Of a DNA stretch of 30,211 nucleotides, positions 20,011 to 27,243 are shown piece by piece. Location of the stretch: positions 1 through 30,211 of IMG/VR virus record IMGVR_UViG_3300044904_000301; one strand, given 5' to 3'. The position numbers were made by a program, and so were the translations under genes. Within the stretch, counting starts at the first letter, position 1, and each line of letters starts with the position of its first letter. This DNA comes from a virus. The notes below the pieces were generated by a model. That model was not told the origin of the DNA, ran no database searches, and was given only the letters and a program-made list of their open reading frames with translations.

Positions 20011-21239
20011 CGCGATTCGGGGAGTATGACCCCGCGCTTCTCGCTGAAGCTTCTGGAAAGAAACTGACCCATCTTACTCATCTTGAGGATGTGGTCTTAG
20101 ACGATGGTCCCGCCGGCGTTACATTTGCGCTGACTATTCTACGTGAGTTCGGGCGCATTTTGAACGGCGGGTCTGTTTCTCGGGCGCTCAACGTCTCTGT
20201 GAAGTGGGACGGGGCGCCCGCTATTGTCTTTGGGACAGACCCCGAGGATGGCAAGTTCTTTGTCGCTACGAAGGGCGCGTTCAACAAAACCCCCAAGCTC
20301 GCAAAATCTCATAAGGACATCGACGCATTTTGGTCCGGCGGACTTGCGGACAAGATGCACGTCGCCTTTGACGCACTCAAAACTGCTGGACCCAAAGGGG
20401 TCTTTCAGGGCGATTCACTCTATTCCCGCGATGAGATTGCGGTGCAAACGATTGATGGGGTGATGTATTTGACGTTCCGCCCCAACACCATCACATATGC
20501 TGTCGACCAGAATAGTGACCTCGGTGCCCGGATTGCAGCGTCAGAGTTTGGGATTGTCGTGCATACGATGTATACGGGGAAGGGAACCCTGGCGGACTAT
20601 CATGCTTCACCAGTTTCCTCGTCTGCGTTTTCGTCTCTGCGCCCGGGCCGCGATGCAGTAATTTTGGATGCGTCATTTGATGATCTGTCGGGGAGCGTGA
20701 CGTTCACGGCCCAAGAACAGAATGACTTTGATTTGGCGTTTAGTGAAGCACAGGATTTGGCGAGTATCAACCCGCGGGTCTACGATGCGCTACTGACAGA
20801 GCCCTTGCACGCTTATCTCCAACAGTTTATAAACGCGCAAGTTCGGCAGAATAAGTCACTTCGCCCGAAGCAATTGGTAAAAGAGTTCAACCTGTTTTTG
20901 ATCGGCCTCCGCGACGACGAACTTGCTAAACGGAAGACCGAGATGGGGAAACAGGTGGTGCGTGGCAATTTTGAGCGTCTGTTGGACATCTTTGGAGATA
21001 TTGATAGGGAACTTGTCAACTGGTTTGCTCTACATGCGGCTATCGCTCGCACCAAGAACATCGTGGTGCGGAAATTGGGGCAGGCCTCAAAGGTATCCTC
21101 ATTCGTGCAAACGCCTACTGGCTTCAAGGTTACCGGTCCCGAGGGGTTCGTTGCGGTGAGCCATTCGGGGAAAGCTATCAAATTGGTAGACCGGCTGGAG
21201 TTTAGCCGTCTCAATTTCACCGTGCCGAAGGCGTGGTAA
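19944..21239 (+). CDS. DUF6267-like protein with ligase-type KxDG motif
   Basis: The 431-residue protein starts at GTG 19944, the only usual start before the conserved part, and overlaps the metallopeptidase end by 67 bases. It has LTHLTHLEDVVLDDGPAG, then SVKWDGAPAIVFG (K87-W-D-G90), FFVATKGAFNKTPK, GVFQGDSLY and RPNTITYAV, an order I know from phage proteins noted as DUF6267. KxDG is the motif I of the covalent nucleotidyltransferase superfamily (DNA and RNA ligases, capping enzymes), in which lysine is adenylated or guanylated; FQGDSLY may correspond to the next conserved strand. The catalytic role is inference. The C-terminal half is helical. The neighbour is another nucleotidyltransferase of a different fold. 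Confidence 0.65.
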   Translation: MVPRDATDTGLLFEAGTPAFSVTRFGEYDPALLAEASGKKLTHLTHLEDVVLDDGPAGVTFALTILREFGRILNGGSVSRALNVSVKWDGAPAIVFGTDPEDGKFFVATKGAFNKTPKLAKSHKDIDAFWSGGLADKMHVAFDALKTAGPKGVFQGDSLYSRDEIAVQTIDGVMYLTFRPNTITYAVDQNSDLGARIAASEFGIVVHTMYTGKGTLADYHASPVSSSAFSSLRPGRDAVILDASFDDLSGSVTFTAQEQNDFDLAFSEAQDLASINPRVYDALLTEPLHAYLQQFINAQVRQNKSLRPKQLVKEFNLFLIGLRDDELAKRKTEMGKQVVRGNFERLLDIFGDIDRELVNWFALHAAIARTKNIVVRKLGQASKVSSFVQTPTGFKVTGPEGFVAVSHSGKAIKLVDRLEFSRLNFTVPKAW

Positions 21240-21243
21240 GTCT

Positions 21244-22560
21244 ATGGCATCCCTAAATAAAGGTATCGTTATTGCGTTTGGACGGTTCAATCCGCCAACA
21301 ACTGGGCACGCGCTCCTGATAGACTTGATTAAGCGGGAAGCAGCCAAGCGTAAGGCGGATGTGCTGATTTTCCCGTCGCAGACGCAGGATACGGTGACGC
21401 TGAGAACCAGGGTCGCTCCTAAGAACCCTCTACCGTTCCTAGAGAAGGTGGATTTCTTAGAGGAACTATTTCCCGATGTGAACTTTAGTGATAATGTGAG
21501 CATCAAGACGCCGGGGGATGCGCTAATGGCGTGTTCGCAGGCGGGATACGATAGAGTCTGGGTGACGGTCGGAAGCGACCGAGCTGCGGATTTTATGTCG
21601 TTAGGGAAGTATGTAAAGCCCAAGGGCCTCCGAGGACAGGACATCATCCTGAAGGAATATGGGGTGATTGTGGTGCCTGCGAACCGAGACCCCGATGCGG
21701 AAGGTGTCGCGGGGATGTCCGCGTCAAAGATGCGAGCGGCCGCGCTGGAAAACGACTTTAAGGCGTTTCAAAAGGGTGTCCCGACGAAACGACTAGATAT
21801 AGCACAGCGGTTGTTTAAGAGTGTGCAGAAGCATATGGGTCTACGAGAAGCAGTTCAACGCGGGTTCCTATTGTATGGGCCCAAGAGTCTGGCAGAAGCC
21901 GTCAAGGAATACACCACGATGACGGAACTGACGCCACGGGACATCACACTCAACTCTCCACGGTTCGTGAAGGAGTTGAGTTCCAAGCGTCCGGTTGCAA
22001 TTGATGTGACTAACGAGTCCTATGTGACGGTCCATCACCTGCATCGTCTCTTGGAATCTGTGGGGATCGTCCCGACAGTCTATGTCTATACGGGTCGAGC
22101 GCGCCTGGTGTCCGAGGACACGGTACAGCAGATGACGACCGCGGGGCTCATTAGACGGGGGCTTGCTCGGGATGTTGTGGAAGTGGCGACTGCGGGACGG
22201 ATGATTCAGGACATGATCAGCATCATGGAAGGTGCGTATGGACGCCATGAATGTCCGAAATGCGAGCATGTATGGTGGGGTGTGGATTTGAAGAGTTGCC
22301 CTTCGTGCGGAGCCAAGCAGCCAAATACGGGAGGGCATCCACCACTTAGGGAAGAAGGCGAACCAAAACCCGCAGCACTCAAGACGCCAACGGAAGTTGA
22401 CCACTTGAAGGCGACACAGAAGCAACAGGAAATCGCGCTCAAGTCGCGCCAGGCCCAGGAAATCTTAGCGGCAAAGCAACGTGAGCTTGCTAAGAAAACG
22501 CGGGATACTATGAACAAAATTAAGACCGGCGAAAAACCGACAGCAACCGCCGAGAAGTAA
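21244..22560 (+). CDS. NMNAT/cytidylyltransferase-like nucleotidyltransferase with C-terminal zinc ribbon
   Basis: The first 170 residues form an HxGH-type nucleotidyltransferase: GIVIAFGRFNPPTTGHALLI carries the (H/T)xGH motif as TTGH (residues 19-22), and GMSASKMRAAAL stands for the ISxTxxR motif. Such enzymes join a nucleotide to a phosphorylated small molecule (NMN, pantetheine, glycerol phosphate). The middle region (PVAIDVTNESYVTVHHLHRL) is not recognised. Near residue 335 is a zinc ribbon, CPKCEHVWW and CPSCGAKQ. The last 60 residues are a Lys/Gln/Ala-rich helix. In size (438 residues) it is a multi-domain protein, unlike plain NadM. It follows the DUF6267-like gene by four bases and probably forms a pair with it. 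Confidence 0.75.
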   Translation: MASLNKGIVIAFGRFNPPTTGHALLIDLIKREAAKRKADVLIFPSQTQDTVTLRTRVAPKNPLPFLEKVDFLEELFPDVNFSDNVSIKTPGDALMACSQAGYDRVWVTVGSDRAADFMSLGKYVKPKGLRGQDIILKEYGVIVVPANRDPDAEGVAGMSASKMRAAALENDFKAFQKGVPTKRLDIAQRLFKSVQKHMGLREAVQRGFLLYGPKSLAEAVKEYTTMTELTPRDITLNSPRFVKELSSKRPVAIDVTNESYVTVHHLHRLLESVGIVPTVYVYTGRARLVSEDTVQQMTTAGLIRRGLARDVVEVATAGRMIQDMISIMEGAYGRHECPKCEHVWWGVDLKSCPSCGAKQPNTGGHPPLREEGEPKPAALKTPTEVDHLKATQKQQEIALKSRQAQEILAAKQRELAKKTRDTMNKIKTGEKPTATAEK

Positions 22561-22575
22561 GGCGAAGGAGATCAC

Positions 22576-24285
22576 ATGTCTGCAAACAATTGGGGCGCAA
22601 ACACATCTAACCAGCAGAAACCCACGTGGCCATGGGTCTCTGAGTATATTGGATACGCAAACTGCTTCGCGTCAGGCGGGGGCTGGACCGTTCGGTGGCC
22701 GTGGACGGATGAGATTATCGTGGCGTTGAGCAACCTGACCACAAAGCTCGGGACCGCAAACGAGGCGGGAGCCTATGTTGTCGCCAGCTACTATCCTGTC
22801 GCGGGATACCTGGTCAACTCAGCTTCGCAGTCCGTGGGAGTGCTTATCTCCTTTGATGAGGCGATCACCGTCGGTGCCCCTGCACCAACGTTGCAGCTCA
22901 TCTCAAACGCGGGTGAAGCTAACGTTGTGCTTGCGTATAACGTTGCGGCCAGCGATTTGACTGCGGGCAAACTAGTGTTCGCAAACACGAACTTCTCAGC
23001 AGCGACAGCGGGCTACGGTGACGACAAGTTGGTGGTCAACTCAACGTCTATCACCGCCAACTGGACTTCGATCAAGGATGCGGGGTCTAACGTCGCCATC
23101 GCTACTAGCATTCCGGCCGCCGTCACGCTATCCATTCCGATCTACCAGGCAATCCCGACTCAGGGTGCAGCAGTGCGCTACGGGACTGCAACCGCGAACA
23201 CGGGACAGAAGATCGGGTTCGCGTTGGATTGGAGTGAAGGATTGGTTGTGACCGGTACGCCCGGTGTGATCGCAGTCGCACCAAACACTTCGTATGCGAA
23301 CTTGATGCTCAGTTACGTCGCAGCAGCAAGCAACCTCACGGTCGGGAACCTCGTGTTCCAGAGCGCCGCGCAGGACTTCTCTGCGGTGACCGCAAACGTG
23401 CTCTACACGTTGGCAACAGACGGCACCTCGTTGAACGCAGCCACCAAGCTCGACACCATCGTTGGTGCGGAACTTGGTTCTGCGAACGTAGCGAACGCGA
23501 TTTACGTGGGTAACACGTTCAGCGTGGTTTCGTATCAGCCGTTTGCAGTGAGCGTGACACCAGGAGCGGATATCTACACGACAACGGGTCAGGTGATTTC
23601 GTTCTCACTTGTTCTGGATCGTCACGCACTCGTAACAGGCACACCGACAATTCGGGCGATTAGCAGTAATGCGTCGGTAGCAAACGTCACGTTGGGTTAT
23701 GTCAGCGGGGATTCAACGGGAACGCTGTTGTTTAGCAATACCGTGGACCTCTCAGCAATCACGGGCAACCAGACATACGTGGTCAACAGCACATCGGTTA
23801 TTACGGGATTCAGCGGAATCGCGAATACGACGATCCCGATGGCCATTACGAGCCTCGCAAACGCATCTGGTTTGCCACTTACGACACAGCACCTCAACGT
23901 GCTGGATACCGAGCCGCTACTCGCAGCATCGAGCAACGTGACGGCTGGTTCGCCTGTAGCAAACCACACCGCGCAGACGATTTCGTTCTCGCTTGTGTTT
24001 GACCGCCCAGTCGTTGTCAGCGGGACTCCAACCGTTCGGGCAATCACGAGCAACGCAACGCAGGCTAACGTGTCGTTGAGTTATGTCAGCGGCGCCGCAA
24101 CGGGCACGCTGTTGTTCTCATACGCCGGAAGCTTGGTGTCGTATGCAAACACCAACTTCGCAGTCAACTCGTCCTCGGTTATTGTGGGATTCAGCGGAAT
24201 CTCGAACAACGGTGTGGCAAGCACTTTGACCGGAACGTTGACCGGGACGGGAACTGGCGCAAGCCTCGCACTCGTCAGCGCGTAA
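22576..24285 (+). CDS. Virion surface protein with four Ig-like repeats
   Basis: The 569-residue protein has a short N-terminal head (about residues 1-75, rich in Trp) and then four beta-sandwich repeats of about 100 residues, near 83-172, 205-305, 325-425 and 455-555. Each repeat reads like GQVISFSLVLDR, VTGTPTIRAISSN, ANVTLGYVSG, GTLLFSN and VVNSTSVITGFSGI. Asn, Thr, Ser and Ala are abundant, and Cys is nearly absent. Such bacterial Ig-like (SwmB-type) repeats are common in phage decoration, tail or fibre proteins that touch glycans. GAAGGAG before the ATG supports a high rate of translation, fitting a structural protein. Confidence 0.7.
   Translation: MSANNWGANTSNQQKPTWPWVSEYIGYANCFASGGGWTVRWPWTDEIIVALSNLTTKLGTANEAGAYVVASYYPVAGYLVNSASQSVGVLISFDEAITVGAPAPTLQLISNAGEANVVLAYNVAASDLTAGKLVFANTNFSAATAGYGDDKLVVNSTSITANWTSIKDAGSNVAIATSIPAAVTLSIPIYQAIPTQGAAVRYGTATANTGQKIGFALDWSEGLVVTGTPGVIAVAPNTSYANLMLSYVAAASNLTVGNLVFQSAAQDFSAVTANVLYTLATDGTSLNAATKLDTIVGAELGSANVANAIYVGNTFSVVSYQPFAVSVTPGADIYTTTGQVISFSLVLDRHALVTGTPTIRAISSNASVANVTLGYVSGDSTGTLLFSNTVDLSAITGNQTYVVNSTSVITGFSGIANTTIPMAITSLANASGLPLTTQHLNVLDTEPLLAASSNVTAGSPVANHTAQTISFSLVFDRPVVVSGTPTVRAITSNATQANVSLSYVSGAATGTLLFSYAGSLVSYANTNFAVNSSSVIVGFSGISNNGVASTLTGTLTGTGTGASLALVSA
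23570..24230 (+). repeat. Diverged tandem duplication inside the Ig-like gene
   Basis: Two units of about 384 bases (near 23595 and near 23980) keep long stretches of the same DNA, for example ATTTCGTTCTC, TATGTCAGCGG, ACGCTGTTGTT and GGATTCAGCGGAATC. They code for repeats three and four. Repeats one and two are alike only at protein level, so the third and fourth arose later or were homogenised by recombination. Confidence 0.7.
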
Positions 24286-24294
24286 AGGATTATC

Positions 24295-25524
24295 ATGGAC
24301 AAGTTCCTCACTTTCTTGGGGGAGGCCTGGCCTCCCTCAAAGAACGGTCCACCTCAGGGAAAGCAAAAAACTCCCTTTGGGAATTCCGCGGGTCCAAAGA
24401 AATCCAAACCCTCGTTTGGTGACCAAGGAACGCCTGCGAAGGGTCTGACACTTCAGCATCCTGCAGGTCCCGCGAAAAAGTCTCCATTCGGGCCCAAATC
24501 ATCCTCAAATGATGGCGACGATAAGCCGCCGTTCGGCCAGACCGAACCGGATGAGGATGCAGGCCCGAATGGAGCGTTCGGCCAGCAGCAAGCACCGATG
24601 GATAAGGAATCCATGTTAGCGATGCAGGAAATCGAGCAGCAGAAGGCCGAGGAAGAGGCTGCGCTCGCTCGCCAGAAGGCCGAGAAGGAAGCGATTGAAC
24701 GACAGAAGGTGAAGAACATGCGCGCCCAAGCGGATGCGGATGTCCTCGCTGCGTTGGAAGACAAGTTCAACCCCGAGACGGATGTGGTCGAGTTCTACCC
24801 CGACATGCTTACGTTCACGCAGTATGATGACGAGCAGAAGGAAAAGGCCGCAAAACTCCGTGGGAAGAACCCGATGACGGGAGACGGGGCTTCACCTGGA
24901 CCTCCTGGGTCCGCAGAACCGAACGTTGGCGACCAGGGTGAGACACCCAAGTTGCCCGACGCATCGAAGACTAAATCCGACCTCAAGAAAAAGAAGATTC
25001 AGTCTACAGAAGTAGATGACGCCGAATCTCTATCTCAACCTCCTGTCTCTGATGATGAGGAAGAGGATGGGGATGAATTCGCGGACGAGGAAGAGAACGA
25101 GGATGAAGAAGCACGGGAAGAAGGCGAAGGTGAAGATGAGCGTGCTGCTGAAGAAAATGAAGAAGAGGGCGACGAGCATCAGGTTGAAAAGAACCCGATG
25201 AAGGAAAAGGAACTAGCCGCGAGCCCAAATAACAGAATGATGGGACAGGGCGAGCGAAAGATCTTCAAGATCAAGCCAGCGGACCACGTCTCGGGAAACA
25301 AGTTTGTGGGACAAGACCAGTTTGACGATGAGATGGGCGATGAGGAAGATGAGGGCGCCGGCGAGGGCGTAGAGTCTGAAGCTGAACCTCGTCCAAGCTC
25401 TGAACGTCTTGTGGGCAAGGAAAAGAAAGAGAGCTTTGCGGAGAAGGGTAAGAAGCTGAAGAAGAACAAGGCGAAGGACCCGAACATCAAGAAGTTCAGC
25501 GAATCAGGATGGCAGGGACAGTAA
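24295..25524 (+). CDS. Acidic, disordered low-complexity protein
   Basis: The 409-residue protein begins with FLTFLGEAWPPSKNGP and has five PFG/SFG or AFG repeats in its first 100 residues (TPFGNS, PSFGDQ, SPFGPK, PPFGQT, GAFGQQ). A helical Gln/Glu/Lys segment follows (about 105-150), with one conserved-looking block NPETDVVEFYPDMLTFTQYD. Residues about 240-300 are almost wholly Glu and Asp, and the end is Lys-rich. The whole appears intrinsically disordered. This could be a scaffold-like, portal-core or DNA-mimic protein, but the sequence does not decide. The last A of its stop codon is the first base of the next start codon. Confidence 0.65.
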   Translation: MDKFLTFLGEAWPPSKNGPPQGKQKTPFGNSAGPKKSKPSFGDQGTPAKGLTLQHPAGPAKKSPFGPKSSSNDGDDKPPFGQTEPDEDAGPNGAFGQQQAPMDKESMLAMQEIEQQKAEEEAALARQKAEKEAIERQKVKNMRAQADADVLAALEDKFNPETDVVEFYPDMLTFTQYDDEQKEKAAKLRGKNPMTGDGASPGPPGSAEPNVGDQGETPKLPDASKTKSDLKKKKIQSTEVDDAESLSQPPVSDDEEEDGDEFADEEENEDEEAREEGEGEDERAAEENEEEGDEHQVEKNPMKEKELAASPNNRMMGQGERKIFKIKPADHVSGNKFVGQDQFDDEMGDEEDEGAGEGVESEAEPRPSSERLVGKEKKESFAEKGKKLKKNKAKDPNIKKFSESGWQGQ

Positions 25525-26033
25525 TGACTCCCAAGGTGTATTGTGATATGGACGGCGTTTTAGCTGACTTCAACGCTGGGTGGAAAGAGTTTACGGGTGA
25601 CGACATCGATAACTGGGTCACCATCACGGGTGACGACTGGAAGTATTTGCAGAAGCAGTGGCCGACGTTCTGGATGGACCTAGAACTGATGCCTCACGCG
25701 ACTCAACTATGGACAGCGTTGCGTCCGTATGACGTAGAGATTCTAACCGCGTATCCGAATAATGGGTGGAAGACAGCAGGAGTTGGTAAGACGGTCTGGG
25801 CCCGCACAGTTCTCGGTGGTAATCCCGTCGTTCATGCGGTCGAGCGCCGAGAGAAGAAGAACTACGCGAAGCAGAAGGACGGGACTCCAAATATCTTGAT
25901 TGACGACATGGAAAAGAACGTGGATGAATGGGAGCAGGCAGGCGGCGCGGGCATCCTATACATACCATCAGCGAGCATGATACAACAAGTGGTGAGGACA
26001 ATTGAGTCCCACATGGAAAAACATGGAGCATAA
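25524..26033 (+). CDS. HAD-family 5'(3')-deoxyribonucleotidase-like phosphatase
   Basis: The 169-residue protein has the HAD motifs in order: DMDGVLADFN (D8, D10) with the nucleophile aspartate, EILTAYP with the threonine of motif II, the lysine in RREKKNYAK, and ILIDDMEKNVDEW with the paired aspartates of motif IV. The residues DGVLADF and the compact cap match NT5C-like 5' nucleotidases. It would dephosphorylate (deoxy)nucleoside monophosphates. ATG 25524 overlaps the preceding stop (TAATG) and AGGGA lies at the correct distance; an in-frame start at 25509 is less likely. The setting among structural genes is unusual for a nucleotide enzyme. Confidence 0.82.
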   Translation: MTPKVYCDMDGVLADFNAGWKEFTGDDIDNWVTITGDDWKYLQKQWPTFWMDLELMPHATQLWTALRPYDVEILTAYPNNGWKTAGVGKTVWARTVLGGNPVVHAVERREKKNYAKQKDGTPNILIDDMEKNVDEWEQAGGAGILYIPSASMIQQVVRTIESHMEKHGA

Positions 26034-26034
26034 G

Positions 26035-26271
26035 ATGAGCGACGACCGGTCATTTACAGTCAAGGACATTCAAGTAGCGTTAGACAATTACAAGGCGCAG
26101 CAGGCGGCGGTGCAGAACCAGTTGGGAGTAGTGACCGCACAGATTCAGCAGTTACAGAACACCGCGAACATGATTCAGGGTGCGATCCTTGCGCTTGAGT
26201 CTTTTCTTGCGCCACCCCCTCCACCTGCTGAACCTCCGGCGCCCCCAGTAACTCCACCAAGCGAGACGTAA
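26035..26271 (+). CDS. Small coiled-coil protein with proline-rich tail
   Basis: From ATG 26035 (GGAG just upstream) the protein has 78 residues. A heptad-like helix (YKAQQAAVQNQLGVVTAQIQ, then QLQNTANMIQGAILALESFL) is followed by a tail of prolines (PPPPPAEPPAPPVTPP). This resembles short accessory proteins among tail genes, perhaps a trimerising unit or an adaptor. It is two bases from the next gene, so the two are probably translated together. No known family is identified. Confidence 0.65.
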   Translation: MSDDRSFTVKDIQVALDNYKAQQAAVQNQLGVVTAQIQQLQNTANMIQGAILALESFLAPPPPPAEPPAPPVTPPSET

Positions 26272-26272
26272 G

Positions 26273-26839
26273 ATGGCAGATAAAAAGATCACAACATTAT
26301 CCGAACGGCTTGTTCCTATCATCGGAGAGGACTTGCTTCTTCTAGTGGCAAACGTCGTGCCGGCATCGGCAACTGCCAACTACAAGATACAGGTGCGAAA
26401 CTTCATGGCGAACAGCCAGATTACACTTCCCGCTACGGCCGGGTCGGCGTATCGCTTTACTGCGAACGTTGTAGCTAACTCGACCGCGGTGCAGGCCGCA
26501 GCGGAGTTCAAACTAGACGCCGGAAACAACGTGATAGGCAGCACGAATGCGTATGGGGCGCTTATCAATCATTCCATCGCAAACAACAGTTGGAGCCGTT
26601 CCAAGTCTCCCGTTGCGTTCCTGGGTTTGGTCGAGAATGCGGGAGCAGCGGGAAATAATACTCTCTATCTCTTGGATGCGGGACTTCAGGGGACCGCAAA
26701 CATTAGCGGGTCTAATGGTGTAGTGAACGCTTCGGCGGTGTTCAGTAAGACAGCAGACACCGGGGCGAACCGAATGGTCAAGTGCCTTATCAACGGTGAG
26801 ACGGTGTGGCTGCTCGGGACGACAACGAATCCGTCGTAA
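26273..26839 (+). CDS. Tail-fibre-like structural protein
   Basis: The 188-residue protein starts with MADKKITTLSERLVPIIGED and LLLLVANVVP, then NYKIQVRNFM, a pattern seen at the head of many phage fibre and tail-spike proteins, where it forms the attachment to the virion. The rest is beta-rich with Ala, Asn, Gly and Thr (YRFTANVVANSTAVQAAAEF; VENAGAAGNNTLYLLDAG; NGETVWLLGTTT). It lacks an evident receptor-binding tip, so it may be a short fibre or a cap. Neighbours are likewise small structural-type genes. The specific role is inference. Confidence 0.55.
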   Translation: MADKKITTLSERLVPIIGEDLLLLVANVVPASATANYKIQVRNFMANSQITLPATAGSAYRFTANVVANSTAVQAAAEFKLDAGNNVIGSTNAYGALINHSIANNSWSRSKSPVAFLGLVENAGAAGNNTLYLLDAGLQGTANISGSNGVVNASAVFSKTADTGANRMVKCLINGETVWLLGTTTNPS

Positions 26840-26843
26840 CCCT

Positions 26844-27242
26844 ATGAAAGCCTTTGAGAATTTGACCTTGAAGAACAGCTTGTTATTCGCGATGAAGTGC
26901 TACGACAATCCGCAGTGCTTGGATGAGGAAGAGTTTATCGAGGATTATAAGCGGTTGAAATACGTGAAGCGCCTGTGCCGCCGATATCTGGCAACAGGAC
27001 GAATCAGCGAGCGCCTGATGCTTAACCATCTGGTGCTCCTGAACAACGTATTCACCGCCCCGGCATCTGCCAGGTTGCTCTTCCTCAAATGTAGTGACCC
27101 GAGGATGTATCGAGTGCTCAAAGCGTTTATGAGTTACATGGGAACGCTCCCCGATGTTGTGACCGGGATAGACGGCGAGGACATCTATACCGAGGGTATC
27201 CCGAACGACGAGAAACTGACCACGAAACTTCAGGCACTCTAA
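26844..27242 (+). CDS. Conserved T4-type phage protein of unknown function
   Basis: From ATG 26844 the protein has 132 residues and is wholly helical and charged: FENLTLKNSLLFAMKCYDNP, then EEEFIEDYKRLKYVKRLCRR, YLATGRISERLMLNHLVLLN and NVFTAPASARLLFLKC. I associate this pattern with a short conserved family found in many large myophages (noted as DUF7207 as far as I remember). It has no active-site motif. It stands just before the large zinc-finger/RyR gene. Start support is weak (no clear Shine-Dalgarno sequence); an upstream start would run into the preceding gene. Confidence 0.6.
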   Translation: MKAFENLTLKNSLLFAMKCYDNPQCLDEEEFIEDYKRLKYVKRLCRRYLATGRISERLMLNHLVLLNNVFTAPASARLLFLKCSDPRMYRVLKAFMSYMGTLPDVVTGIDGEDIYTEGIPNDEKLTTKLQAL

Positions 27243-27243
27243 C

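Noticed and set aside
23570-24230. CRISPR-like repeats
   Set aside because: The repeated units are about 384 bases long, diverged, and lie in frame inside one protein gene.
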